In this document: one piece after another, positions 7,125 through 15,634 of the stretch
Position numbering within the stretch: the first letter of the stretch is position 1
How the letters are laid out: each line of letters starts with the position of its first letter
Assembly: GCA_015654495.1 (NCBI GenBank)
Contig: JAATGW010000596.1
Coordinates: 1 to 18,564 of the forward strand
Direction: 5' to 3'
From: Chitinophagales bacterium
Lineage (GTDB): Bacteria; Bacteroidota; Bacteroidia; Chitinophagales; Chitinophagaceae
DNA: 18,564 nt
Position numbers and translations under genes: made by a program
The notes under the pieces: generated by a model
Databases searched by the model: none
What the model was told of the DNA's origin: nothing
Seen by the model: only the letters and a program-made list of their open reading frames with translations

Positions 7125-8711
7125 ATGCTAGTAAAAACATTTGGCAGCGCAGTATTCGGAGTGGAAGCGATGATGATAACAGTGGAAGTTAACTGGAATA
7201 AACAGGGAGCACATTATTATATCGTGGGACTTCCGGATGCAGCAGTGAAAGAAAGTTTACAAAGAGTAGAAAGTGCAATAAAAACCAATAGCTATGAAAT
7301 GCCCCGTACCAAAATTACGGTTAACCTCGCACCCGCAGACGTTAAGAAGAGCGGAACGGCATTCGACTTACCGATTGCCATCGGGGTGCTTGGTGCTTCC
7401 GAACAAATCAGATGCTGGGAAAAACTGCAGGATTATCTCATGATGGGCGAACTGAGTCTTGATGGCGCAGTGCGACCCATCAGAGGTGCCCTGCCCATTG
7501 CGATCCAGGCAAGGAAAGATAAATTTCGTGGCCTTATAATCCCGCAGGCAAATGCAAAAGAAGCAGCAATGGTCAACAACCTTAAAGTTTTTGGTGTGGC
7601 ACATATCAAAGAAGTGATTGATTTCTTTGAAAACGAGGATCATTTATTACAACCTCTTGAGATCAATGCGCGGGAACTATTTTTTAATGATCAGTTTCTG
7701 TTCGAGAATGATTTCAGCGAAGTAAAAGGACAGGAAAATATTAAGAGGGCTCTGGAAATCGCCGCGGCAGGCGGGCATAATGTAATACTCATTGGCCCGC
7801 CTGGTGCGGGGAAGACCATGCTCGCACGGCGACTTCCAACCATACTTCCCCCACTCACCATCCAGGAGTCTCTTGAAACAACAAAAATTCACAGCGTTGC
7901 CGGCAAACTGGCTGAAAACTCCACGCTTGTGTCAAGGCGACCATTCCGTTCACCACACCATACCATCAGCGATGTTGCTTTGGTAGGAGGAGGAACCATT
8001 CCTCAGCCAGGCGAAATTTCACTCGCGCATCACGGAGTGCTCTTTCTTGATGAATTGCCAGAATTCAAAAGAGCAGTTCTTGAAGTGATGCGTCAACCGA
8101 TGGAAGAAAGAAAAGTAACCATCAGCCGAGCAAAAATTGCAGTTGATTTTCCTGCGTCCTTTATGCTTGTGGCTTCAATGAATCCATGCCCCTGCGGATT
8201 CTACAATCATCCCGATAAAGCCTGCACCTGCCCGCCCGGAGCAGTACAGAAATACCTGAACAAAGTATCAGGCCCTCTGCTCGACAGAATTGATCTTCAT
8301 GTGGAAGTAACACCTGTGCCATTTAATGAACTGTCCGCACAATCGAATCAGGAAGGTTCCAAAATAATACGCAGTCGTGTGATTGCTGCAAGGGACATAC
8401 AGGCAATCCGGTTTGCAGACGCTGCCGGTGTTTTTGCAAACGCGCAGATGAGCAGTAAACAGCTTGCGGAAATTTGTATTCTCGATCCTGCCTGTCAGGG
8501 TCTCCTGAAAAATGCAATGGAAAAACTGAATCTGTCAGCTCGTGCTTACGATCGTATTCTGAAAGTAGCAAGAACGATCGCCGATCTTTCATCAAATACA
8601 ACAATTCAGCCGGAACATATTGCAGAAGCAATTCAGTACAGAAGTCTTGACCGGGAATCCTGGGGAACTACGTTAAACGTTGAACGTTCAACGTTTAACG
8701 TTCAGCGTTAG
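7125..8711 (+). CDS. yifB: YifB/ComM family Mg-chelatase-like AAA+ ATPase
   Basis: The protein is 528 residues. The N-terminal ChlI-like domain is clear (FGSAVFGVEAMMITVEV, then GLPDAAVKES and KITVNLAPADVKK at about 61-75). Walker A is GPPGAGKT at 224-231 and Walker B is VLFLDE at 305-310. The cysteine cluster NPCPCGFYNHPDKACTCPPG at 353-372 is a family hallmark, and the Mg_chelatase_C domain follows. The family's ComM members are helicases that promote branch migration during natural transformation; in this organism the role is inferred only by homology. The family normally ends at 'YRSLDRESWG', which here is residue 514. The extra 14 residues (TTLNVERSTFNVQR) come mostly from a 32-base palindromic repeat, so they look like a recent addition. 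The gene stands alone on the plus strand, and its TAG stop overlaps the end of the convergent lipoprotein gene by 4 bases. Confidence 0.95.
   Translation: MLVKTFGSAVFGVEAMMITVEVNWNKQGAHYYIVGLPDAAVKESLQRVESAIKTNSYEMPRTKITVNLAPADVKKSGTAFDLPIAIGVLGASEQIRCWEKLQDYLMMGELSLDGAVRPIRGALPIAIQARKDKFRGLIIPQANAKEAAMVNNLKVFGVAHIKEVIDFFENEDHLLQPLEINARELFFNDQFLFENDFSEVKGQENIKRALEIAAAGGHNVILIGPPGAGKTMLARRLPTILPPLTIQESLETTKIHSVAGKLAENSTLVSRRPFRSPHHTISDVALVGGGTIPQPGEISLAHHGVLFLDELPEFKRAVLEVMRQPMEERKVTISRAKIAVDFPASFMLVASMNPCPCGFYNHPDKACTCPPGAVQKYLNKVSGPLLDRIDLHVEVTPVPFNELSAQSNQEGSKIIRSRVIAARDIQAIRFADAAGVFANAQMSSKQLAEICILDPACQGLLKNAMEKLNLSARAYDRILKVARTIADLSSNTTIQPEHIAEAIQYRSLDRESWGTTLNVERSTFNVQR
8670..8701. repeat. 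32-base perfect palindrome inside the 3' end of yifB
   Basis: Positions 8670-8701 are an uninterrupted self-complementary sequence centred between 8685 and 8686, made of alternating ACGTT and GAAC/GTTC words (core TTGAACGTTCAA). It encodes YifB residues 516-526. It also lies just past the stop codon of the convergent lipoprotein gene, so its transcript could fold as a hairpin for either gene. No T-run follows on either strand, so a classical intrinsic terminator is not supported. The same words occur at 6730-6745 and 7023-7033. Confidence 0.95.
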
Positions 8712-9571
8712 CGGCAAAAATAATTAAAAACAGAACGCCCTTCAACGAAAGGAGAACCGCCTAACAGATCTCCGGCAGCAGTCCATTCAGTGAGGTAGCC
8801 ATCAGAAGAAAATTTATAATCGCTGTAAGTGGAAACATAGGTCTCATCAAGACTTCCATTTTCATCATAGGTAGTAACTGAGATTTTCTTCACCACATTT
8901 TTAGCTACTTTTCCGAGGTTTAATGCCATCACATACAATGCAGTCTCTAATCCATCCGGTAATACCTGGATAAAGTTTTTCGCAGTTTTTGTACCATCAT
9001 ATTCCAGTGTTGCGTCAAGCACTTTCTGCGTAACTCCCGGAACTGCAACTGCACCGTTTACCGCAACCAGGTTTCCACCTGACCATGTATAAGTAAATCT
9101 TACTACCGGAAGGGGAATACCCTGGATAAACCCTTCCTTCTTTTGAAGGTAGCCGTCACCGTTATAAGTAAAAATAAAAGAAACCGTATCTGTTACCGGA
9201 CCCGAATTGTCAAAAGTAGTATAGGACTTAACGCGTTTCTGTGCATCAAGAATAAAATATTCATTGGCTGACACTTTAACTGTATCCCCCTTATATTCCG
9301 GTATGGATTCAAAATCTACGGTAGTGGCAATGCTGTCATAAATCTCAACCCGTGTTGCAGTGCCATCAGGTGAAAAATTTGTAAGAATAGAATAGAGCCC
9401 GGTTTTGGAAGCAGGATCAATAAGCAGTATTTGTTTAACCTTACAATTTGCTCCTATTGGTGGGTTGGAAGGATCAGGAGGAACGGGAACGCCACCATCT
9501 TCAAAACTGACCTCTTTCTGGCAGGATGCGGATACTATAATCAGCAGTAATGGTAACAGATATTTTTTCAT
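8708..9571 (-). CDS. Predicted lipoprotein with YD-like beta-hairpin repeats
   Basis: The protein is 287 residues from the ATG at 9571; a GTG directly before it at 9574 is a possible but less likely start. The N-terminus is a lipoprotein signal (MKKYLLPLLLIIVSASC), with the lipidated cysteine at 17 followed by QKE. A Pro-rich tether (VPVPPDPSNPPIG) comes next. The rest is beta-rich, with short Tyr/Asp/Gly hairpins such as FSPDGTATRVEIYD, FTYNGDGYLQKKEG, TYDENGSLDE and FSSDGYLTEW. These recall DUF4595 or YD-repeat-like folds, but I cannot assign a family with certainty. The gene starts 27 bases after lspA, whose product would process it, and is probably cotranscribed with it. Its TAA stop (8708-8710) interlocks with the yifB TAG stop (8709-8711). 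Function unknown; likely anchored in the outer membrane. Confidence 0.88.
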   Translation of the reverse strand: MKKYLLPLLLIIVSASCQKEVSFEDGGVPVPPDPSNPPIGANCKVKQILLIDPASKTGLYSILTNFSPDGTATRVEIYDSIATTVDFESIPEYKGDTVKVSANEYFILDAQKRVKSYTTFDNSGPVTDTVSFIFTYNGDGYLQKKEGFIQGIPLPVVRFTYTWSGGNLVAVNGAVAVPGVTQKVLDATLEYDGTKTAKNFIQVLPDGLETALYVMALNLGKVAKNVVKKISVTTYDENGSLDETYVSTYSDYKFSSDGYLTEWTAAGDLLGGSPFVEGRSVFNYFCR

Positions 9572-9598
9572 CACAGGAAATTATAGCAGGTTAAATGT

Positions 9599-10291
9599 TC
9601 AGGAAACCTGCACTTCATCATTCACTGTTGAACTGGTTTCAACAGTCGGATGAACTGCCTGGTCCCGGGTATTAAAAAATCTTTTCTGAAATATTAAAAT
9701 CATTAATACACCAAGGGAAATGGAGGCGTCTGCAATGTTGAAAACCGGGCGGAAAAATTCAAACTGCTCCCCGCCCCAAACAGGAAACCAGTCCGGAAAC
9801 TTCGCATCGGTAATGATGGGGAAATAGAGCATGTCAACCACCTTACCATGGAGAAATCCGGCATAGCCACTGCTAAAATCTTTCTGCATGAATGAATGTG
9901 CAATATTCTGCACATAAGGATCACTGTTTTCAAAAATAAGCCCGTAAAACAGACTGTCAATCAGGTTTCCGATAGCTCCCGCATAGATCAGGGTCGCACA
10001 AACCACGAAGCCGGAATGGTATTTTTTACGGATGATATAGCGGAGATAAAAAGTACCAAAGATCACTGCTACCAGGCGGAAAAGCGTTAAAACCAGCTTA
10101 CCCCATTCACCACCCAGTTTCCAGCCATAGGCCATCCCCTCATTCTCTATAAAATGCCTTTTAAACCAGGAAACTACGGTGATCACGTTATGTTCCTGGC
10201 CCAGATAATAATTTGTTTTAATAAAAACCTTCAAAACCTGGTCAACGAAAAGAATCAGAAAAGTAAGCAGGAATACATGCTTTAATTTCAC
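9599..10291 (-). CDS. lspA: Lipoprotein signal peptidase (signal peptidase II)
   Basis: This inner-membrane aspartic protease cleaves signal peptides from prolipoproteins after lipidation. From the GTG at 10291 the protein is 230 residues, beginning (M)KLKHVFLLTFLILFVDQ, the usual first membrane segment. A longer reading from 10396 would overlap the murF/alr end by 56 bases and add a polar leader without family features, so I reject it. Family motifs are NEGMAYG, GNLIDSLFYG (catalytic Asp about 112) and FNIADASISLGV (catalytic Asp about 188). Between them is the longer Bacteroidota loop with 'GKVVDMLYFPII'. A polar tail of about 25 residues follows the last membrane segment. It lies 49 bases after murF/alr and 27 bases before a lipoprotein gene. 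Confidence 0.95.
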   Translation of the reverse strand: MKLKHVFLLTFLILFVDQVLKVFIKTNYYLGQEHNVITVVSWFKRHFIENEGMAYGWKLGGEWGKLVLTLFRLVAVIFGTFYLRYIIRKKYHSGFVVCATLIYAGAIGNLIDSLFYGLIFENSDPYVQNIAHSFMQKDFSSGYAGFLHGKVVDMLYFPIITDAKFPDWFPVWGGEQFEFFRPVFNIADASISLGVLMILIFQKRFFNTRDQAVHPTVETSSTVNDEVQVS

Positions 10292-10340
10292 AAATTCGGA
10301 ATTTGAACAGCAAATATAAGGAGAATCAGGGGCTTGGGGG

Positions 10341-12824
10341 TCATTCTTCAAAATAGAGCCGGCGTACCCTGGGGGATATCCCGGTGAGCAGTTCATAAGG
10401 AATTGTCTGCGCCCATTCAGCTAAACGAGATACAGAAAGCCTTTCACCGAAAACGACCACTTCGGTTCCTTCAGTAATGCCTTCAGAACCGGTTATATCG
10501 ATCATTGACATATCCATACAGATGCTTCCTATGGTGGGATAAAGCTTTCCTTTGATCCACACATGGCCTGCCGAATTACCAAGGGTCCGGGGATAGCCAT
10601 CAGCATATCCTATCCTGATTGTCGCGATAACAGAATCACGTACAATTTTTCCTCTTCGGTTATAGCCAACCGTTTCGCCTGCTGAAACTTTTCTGACCTG
10701 CGCTACCGTCGTTTTTAATGTCGATACTTCTTTGAGATCAGCATGTTCCGGATGCGAAGGGTCAACACCATACAACCCGATCCCCAGGCGCACCATATCC
10801 ATTTGCAGCTGAGGAAATCTCCGGATCGCCGCTGTATTGGCAATATGCTTTATAAAACCATAGCCGAGTTTTTTCTGAAGAATAGCGCAGCAGCTTTTGA
10901 ATATTTCCGCCTGATGCAGGGTGAATGCATCTTCAGCCGGGTCTTCACCCGCTACAAGATGACTGAAAACAGACACGACTCTGAAAGACCTGGTCTGCAA
11001 AAGGAAATCTGCCAGTGCATCCATTTCTTCAGGTGCAAAACCAAGCCGGTGCATACCTGTATCCAGTTTGATATGTACCGGGTATTCGATAACAGCTTCC
11101 GAGCGTAGAAAGGCATCAAAACAGCGGGTCATCTCAAACGAATACAACTCAGGTTGAAGATCATAAGTGGTAAGCGTTTCAAATGCAGCGGCATCTGTAT
11201 TCATCACCATGATCGGTAAACGGATTCCGGCTTTCCGTAAATCGGCGCCTTCATCAGTATATGCAACAGCCAGCCAGTCCACCCGATGAAACTGGAGCAG
11301 ATTCGCTATTTCGAAACTTCCTGCTCCGTAACTGAACGCCTTCACCATTACCATCAGTCTGGTTTCGGGTTGCAGTAGCTGCTGATATCGCTTAAGGTTA
11401 TGCGTTATATGATTGAGATTGATCTCAAGTACGGTTTGATGCACCTGCTGCTCCAGAACCTGGCTGATCCTTTCAAATTCAAATGCGCGCGCACCTTTCA
11501 GAAGTATCGTTTCATCTCTGAAATCAGATGGATGAAACTGCTCAAGAAAATCTGCCGTCGTGAGGAAAAATCTGCAGCGGATGCCCGCATATTCAAAATG
11601 TTTTGCAAATTCTGAGATCGATGGGCCGATCCCTATCAGGCGCTGAACATTTTTCTGCCGGAGCGCTGCAGCGATATCAGGATACAGAGCGTCATTTTCC
11701 TTTCCGCTTTGTTTGAAGTCAGATAAAATAACCGTTTTCTGTTCCACCTGCTGCTGACGCGCCAGAAATTCCAATGCTATTTTAAATGAACTCCAGTCGG
11801 CACTGTAACTATCATTTATAAGCGAGCAACCATTTATTCCTTTTTTTAATTCGAGCCTCATCGCAACAACGGGAAGCTGTACCATTCGCTCGCTTATAAT
11901 AGCGGGATCATAACCAAGCAATAATAAAGTACAGCAACAATGAATAGCATTTTCAATGGATGCTTCGTCGGTAAAGGGTATTGAAAATTGAAATGACTTT
12001 TTATAATATTCAAGTTCCACTGTTGCAGACTGGTTACCGACCGAGGTTGATTTTATCTCCAGATCCGCTTCAGCCGAATGCCCCCAGCAAAATAATCTTT
12101 GTGGAAATGATGTAGGATTTCTGCGCAAGAGGTCATCGATCAGCTCATGGTCGCTGCAGTAGATGATTGTTTCAGATTGCCTGAACAAGAGTAGTTTTTC
12201 CTGCAATTTTTCAATAAGACTGCTGAAACCAAGATCATGTGCTTCGCCGATATTGGTAATTAACCCGATTGTCGGCCTGATCATTTCTGCAAGCTTCACC
12301 ATTTCCCTTCTTTCAGAAATACCAGCTTCAAAAATTGCAAGCTGATCGCTTGCTGACATAGGCCAGATACTCAATGGAACGCCAATCTGAGAGTTATAGC
12401 TTTTCGGACTACGGATAATCCGGAGATCCTGTTCCATCAGGTGATTCAGCCATTCCTTAACAATCGTTTTTCCATTACTGCCCGTTATTCCGATTACAGG
12501 TATCTGAAAAGAATTTCTGTGATAAGCTGCCAGCGCCTGCAGTGCATGAAGTGTATCCTTCACCGTTATGAATACTGCGCCGGGGTATTCACTGAAATCA
12601 ACAGGCTCACTGATTATAAAATTCCTGACACTTCTTTTGTATAGCTCAGCAATAAATCCATGGCCATCGCGCCTTTCCGTCTTCAGAGCAAAAAACAGGG
12701 AGGATTCAGGAAAAACGAGTTTACGACTATCGAGTAACAAATGCTCAATTACTGCTCCGGCTTCCGGCTGATTGAGGGCACCGCCCGTGATTTCAGCAAT
12801 AGTATGAACCGGATAGGCAGGCAT
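10341..12824 (-). CDS. murF/alr: Bifunctional MurF ligase / alanine racemase
   Basis: This is an 827-residue fusion known in Bacteroidota. The N-terminal half (about 1-455) is UDP-MurNAc-tripeptide:D-Ala-D-Ala ligase, with the ATP loop GITGSNGKT at 112-120 (Lys119), a central domain motif NIGEAHDLGFSS near 191-202, and NDSYSAD at 337-343 where stand-alone MurF usually reads NDxYNANP. The C-terminal half (about 460-827) is alanine racemase, with the PLP-binding lysine in VKAFSYG (Lys495), the second catalytic tyrosine in VGYNRRG (Tyr721), the IGYADGYPR motif and GSICMDMSMID. The alanine racemase supplies D-Ala, the precursor of the D-Ala-D-Ala that MurF ligates, so two steps of cytoplasmic peptidoglycan precursor synthesis are joined. 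All key residues seem present in both halves. It starts 10 bases after the TerC-like gene and is followed by lspA, so it is probably in one operon. Confidence 0.96.
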   Translation of the reverse strand: MPAYPVHTIAEITGGALNQPEAGAVIEHLLLDSRKLVFPESSLFFALKTERRDGHGFIAELYKRSVRNFIISEPVDFSEYPGAVFITVKDTLHALQALAAYHRNSFQIPVIGITGSNGKTIVKEWLNHLMEQDLRIIRSPKSYNSQIGVPLSIWPMSASDQLAIFEAGISERREMVKLAEMIRPTIGLITNIGEAHDLGFSSLIEKLQEKLLLFRQSETIIYCSDHELIDDLLRRNPTSFPQRLFCWGHSAEADLEIKSTSVGNQSATVELEYYKKSFQFSIPFTDEASIENAIHCCCTLLLLGYDPAIISERMVQLPVVAMRLELKKGINGCSLINDSYSADWSSFKIALEFLARQQQVEQKTVILSDFKQSGKENDALYPDIAAALRQKNVQRLIGIGPSISEFAKHFEYAGIRCRFFLTTADFLEQFHPSDFRDETILLKGARAFEFERISQVLEQQVHQTVLEINLNHITHNLKRYQQLLQPETRLMVMVKAFSYGAGSFEIANLLQFHRVDWLAVAYTDEGADLRKAGIRLPIMVMNTDAAAFETLTTYDLQPELYSFEMTRCFDAFLRSEAVIEYPVHIKLDTGMHRLGFAPEEMDALADFLLQTRSFRVVSVFSHLVAGEDPAEDAFTLHQAEIFKSCCAILQKKLGYGFIKHIANTAAIRRFPQLQMDMVRLGIGLYGVDPSHPEHADLKEVSTLKTTVAQVRKVSAGETVGYNRRGKIVRDSVIATIRIGYADGYPRTLGNSAGHVWIKGKLYPTIGSICMDMSMIDITGSEGITEGTEVVVFGERLSVSRLAEWAQTIPYELLTGISPRVRRLYFEE

Positions 12825-12834
12825 TATTGAAAGC

Positions 12835-13806
12835 TTAAATATTTTTTTCTTTCACCGCCCGTTTGCGGTTATGGTTGATTGAATAAAGAATGGATCCGGT
12901 AAGGCAGGCCACAATTACGCCGAGGGAAACAAAGATGGAAATCCGGATATCAAAAAATTCGATCAGCATTTTGACTCCAATGAATACAAGCACGATCGCA
13001 ATTCCCTGCTGCAGAAAATCAAATTTATCCACCGCACCTCTGAGCAAAAAGAAAAGTGAACGCAGGCCGAGTACAGCAAAAATATTGGAAGAATAAATTA
13101 CAAGAATATCATCTGCTGTAAACGGAACATTTGCATCTTCCCTTACAAGCGAAACAACAGTAGGTATAGAATCAAGAGCAAAAGCAATATCAACGCCGCC
13201 CAGCATCAAAACCACCACTGCGAGGTTGGTGAAAAAGATTTTTCCATTGTGTTCAACGAAGTATCTGCCGTTTGGTTCAGTTTCAGAAAGCCGGAGAACT
13301 TTTTTCATGAAGCGGTAGATCTTTGTTTTTCCCGGATCAAACTCTGCATCATTCTTCTGAAAAAATAATTTGTAGCCAGTCCAGATCAGGAATGCTCCAA
13401 AGAAATAAAGAATGGCATGAACTCTTTCGATCAGTTCAATACCCAATGCGATAAACAGGATCCTGAAAACGATGGCCAGCAGAATGCCGATCAGCAGTGC
13501 CCTGGCCGAATCACTTTCTTTTACCCTGAAATAGGAGAAAATTAATATGAATACAAAGATATTATCAATACTCAGCGACCATTCCATAAGATAGGCCGTG
13601 AAATATTTTGTCGCCACCATCGGCGATTTTTCAAACCATAAAAATGTACAGAATGCCAATGAAAGCAGTACCCAGAAAATGGTTTGCCAAAGAGCCTTTT
13701 TAATACTGATCGTGGTATTTCTCTTACTTAATAAACCAAGATCAAAAATCAATGCACCAATAATAAGAATAACGAAAGTGAGGTAGCTTATCTGGTCTGG
13801 AGTCAT
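12835..13806 (-). CDS. TerC/Alx family integral membrane protein
   Basis: The protein is 323 residues with about eight or nine membrane segments. Diagnostic motifs are the paired acidic membrane sequences WSLSIDNIFVFILIFSYF and GGVDIAFALDSIPTV, and NIFAVLGLRSLFFLL near the C-terminus. The tail is basic (NHNRKRAVKEKNI). Family members take part in metal ion handling, notably manganese export in the Alx/MntP context, and the name derives from tellurite resistance. Which metal this protein handles cannot be told from sequence. It heads the terC-murF/alr-lspA-lipoprotein run, 106 bases after gldG. The upstream gap holds a possible -7 element and a 19-codon open frame (listed elsewhere). I saw no yybP-ykoY riboswitch, which controls relatives in other bacteria. 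Confidence 0.93.
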   Translation of the reverse strand: MTPDQISYLTFVILIIGALIFDLGLLSKRNTTISIKKALWQTIFWVLLSLAFCTFLWFEKSPMVATKYFTAYLMEWSLSIDNIFVFILIFSYFRVKESDSARALLIGILLAIVFRILFIALGIELIERVHAILYFFGAFLIWTGYKLFFQKNDAEFDPGKTKIYRFMKKVLRLSETEPNGRYFVEHNGKIFFTNLAVVVLMLGGVDIAFALDSIPTVVSLVREDANVPFTADDILVIYSSNIFAVLGLRSLFFLLRGAVDKFDFLQQGIAIVLVFIGVKMLIEFFDIRISIFVSLGVIVACLTGSILYSINHNRKRAVKEKNI

Positions 13807-13812
13807 ATCGGA

Positions 13813-13872
13813 TCACTTGAAAAAAACCAGTTTCTGATTTAACCGGTCCACATTTCCTTCGAATTTGTTCAT
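13813..13872 (-). other. Possible 19-codon leader open frame upstream of the TerC-like gene
   Basis: An ATG at 13872 opens a frame reading MNKFEGNVDRLNQKLVFFK with a TGA at 13815-13813, 6 bases before the TerC-like start. It is short enough to arise by chance. Its position, filling most of the leader and ending beside the next start, is what a translated leader would look like, so it is recorded with low confidence. Confidence 0.15.
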
Positions 13873-13885
13873 CTTCGAAACCCCG

Positions 13886-13893
13886 TAAAGATA
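13886..13893 (-). promoter_or_regulatory. Possible Bacteroidota -7 element for the TerC-like operon
   Basis: Read on the minus strand the sequence is TATCTTTA, one base from the TAnnTTTG -7 consensus of Bacteroidota. No matching TTTG -33 box is found about 19 bases upstream, so support is weak. If used, transcription would begin about 70 bases before the TerC-like start and could be independent of gldFG. Confidence 0.2.
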
Positions 13894-13912
13894 CAATTCC
13901 GGGATGTATAAA

Positions 13913-15631
13913 CTATTTGAAAGCGTGCAAATAGGCATTACGCCTGAAAAACTGGTAAACTGCTACAGCAAATATTATCAGCAGCAAGGGAAGAGCGATA
14001 TTGAGCAATTGCCAGAAAGACCTCGAATCCTCCACTTCAGTTTTGTTGAGTAAACGGAGTGTATAGTCTTTGCCACGGGTTTCGAGTATGCCAGAATTAT
14101 CAACAAGGCATTCAATGGAATTGAGGAGAAATTCCCTGTTGGCATATTGCTGTTTGGTATAACTATTCATACCCATCTGAAGCGGACCTTCGTTCTGGGT
14201 CACTGCATTCATAGCAATATCTCCATCAGCTACTACTATCATTTTACCTTCCTTATTCGCTGAAGGTAAAAATGGTTTGCCATATACTTTCGCCATTGTA
14301 TCGGCAGTGGCTGATGAAATTCTGTTTGCAAATATGGATTGAAATTTTCCTTCAAGTAAAACAGCGATTGGAATATTTCCCTGGTGAAACTTATTTAAAT
14401 CTTCCTGGGTACGAATACTCGCCCACTCAACCTTGGCAGGCGCTGTAAGTATTCTGGATTCCGCAGAAGATGAAAGCAATATTGTTTTTTTAATTCCCGG
14501 AGCTTTAACAGTATCGATCGACTGAGGAAACTGCGATACAACATAATCCAGGTTTTTCGCAATGGGATGGCCGGATATATTCCTCAGCAGCGGAAAATAA
14601 GGCCAGGGCAACACTTCAATCTGTGGTTTTCCACCAACTGAGCCAACCACAGAAGGGATCTTGTCACTTTGCAAATCCTGCACAAGGTTCTGATTGATCC
14701 TGACACCATATTTAAAAAGTTGATCTTCCAGGTTCAGGCCCAGATCAAATGCTATAAATTCCCCCTGGCTGCGTTGCAGGCTATCCAGGCTTGCATAAAG
14801 ATTGTCCAGCATCCAGATCACTTTGCCGCCATGCATAATGTATTGATCCAGTTTCAGTTTCTGTTTTTCATTAAAGCGCTGCAAAGGTTTAACTACCAGC
14901 AAAGCATTAAAAAACTCCGGTATCAGCGGCACACTGTCGATAGGAAGAATTCTGAAACCATAGTTGGGGCGTAGCGTGTTTTCAATGAGGTCATATACGC
15001 GGTAGTCAACGGGCTCACCATTTCCGGAGAGATAGCCGATAATGGGAATTGTATCCTGGGTAACCTTATGAATAGCGCTTGCAAGTTTATATTCAAGTAA
15101 AGATTCAGCGTTATTCAATGAGTTGATTCCGTCGAAACTACTCTGGCCCTGCAGAAAATCAACGCCTATCTCACGATCGCCATAATGTACAATAGCTCCC
15201 GGGAACACAAGGGTTTCTTCCATGCTTTCGCCTTCTTTCGTTTGGGCTTTTACGTTGGTTGGATTGATTCCCATTCTCCGGAGTGAATCGTAAAGATTTG
15301 CCCTGGCTGTATCCTCCAACCCTTCTCCCGGCCTGACAAAAGTATACCGTATATGGTTAGGCGAAATATTTTTAAATGACTGAAGCATATCTTCCGTGCT
15401 TCCGGCAAGCTTACGGAAACCTGCGGGCAGGTCGCCATCAAGAAAAACGGTAACGTCAATCCGGTCTTTCAGATCCCCGACAAGTTTTTTCGTAGGTGCC
15501 GAAATAGTATAGCGTTTCTCACCGGTAAGATCCACACGGAAATGAAGCGTATTGAAAGCAATATTTATTACAACGAGTATTAATGCAAATGTCAGCCACC
15601 CAAATCGCAGGTTAATCAGTTTTTTCAGCAT
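13913..15631 (-). CDS. gldG: Gliding-motility ABC transporter auxiliary protein GldG
   Basis: The protein is 572 residues. One membrane segment near the N-terminus (FGWLTFALILVVINIAF) is followed by the family signature FRVDLTGEKRYTISAPTKKLV. A large periplasmic domain of the ABC-2-associated type follows (GYLSGNGEP, HGGKVIWMLDNLYAS, VVADGDIAMN, NREFLLNSIECLVD). A second membrane segment near the C-terminus (LLNIALPLLLIIFAVAVYQFF) precedes a short basic tail. GldG works with the permease GldF and the ATPase GldA in an ABC transporter needed for gliding in Flavobacterium johnsoniae; its exact substrate is not settled. The gene starts 3 bases after the gldF stop, so the two are cotranscribed. 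No gldA lies in the window. Length and motif order are normal for the family. Confidence 0.95.
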   Translation of the reverse strand: MLKKLINLRFGWLTFALILVVINIAFNTLHFRVDLTGEKRYTISAPTKKLVGDLKDRIDVTVFLDGDLPAGFRKLAGSTEDMLQSFKNISPNHIRYTFVRPGEGLEDTARANLYDSLRRMGINPTNVKAQTKEGESMEETLVFPGAIVHYGDREIGVDFLQGQSSFDGINSLNNAESLLEYKLASAIHKVTQDTIPIIGYLSGNGEPVDYRVYDLIENTLRPNYGFRILPIDSVPLIPEFFNALLVVKPLQRFNEKQKLKLDQYIMHGGKVIWMLDNLYASLDSLQRSQGEFIAFDLGLNLEDQLFKYGVRINQNLVQDLQSDKIPSVVGSVGGKPQIEVLPWPYFPLLRNISGHPIAKNLDYVVSQFPQSIDTVKAPGIKKTILLSSSAESRILTAPAKVEWASIRTQEDLNKFHQGNIPIAVLLEGKFQSIFANRISSATADTMAKVYGKPFLPSANKEGKMIVVADGDIAMNAVTQNEGPLQMGMNSYTKQQYANREFLLNSIECLVDNSGILETRGKDYTLRLLNKTEVEDSRSFWQLLNIALPLLLIIFAVAVYQFFRRNAYLHAFK

Positions 15632-15634
15632 GGT

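Noticed and set aside
8670..8701. Classical rho-independent terminator
   Set aside because: The palindrome is perfect, but no T-run follows on either strand and it lies inside the yifB coding sequence.
10292..10396. Longer LspA start at 10396
   Set aside because: It would overlap the end of murF/alr by 56 bases and place a polar Pro/Cys-rich stretch before the first membrane segment, which LspA proteins lack.
13807..13912. yybP-ykoY-type manganese riboswitch before the TerC-like gene
   Set aside because: The leader is short and I could not find the conserved loop sequences or pairing of that riboswitch class.
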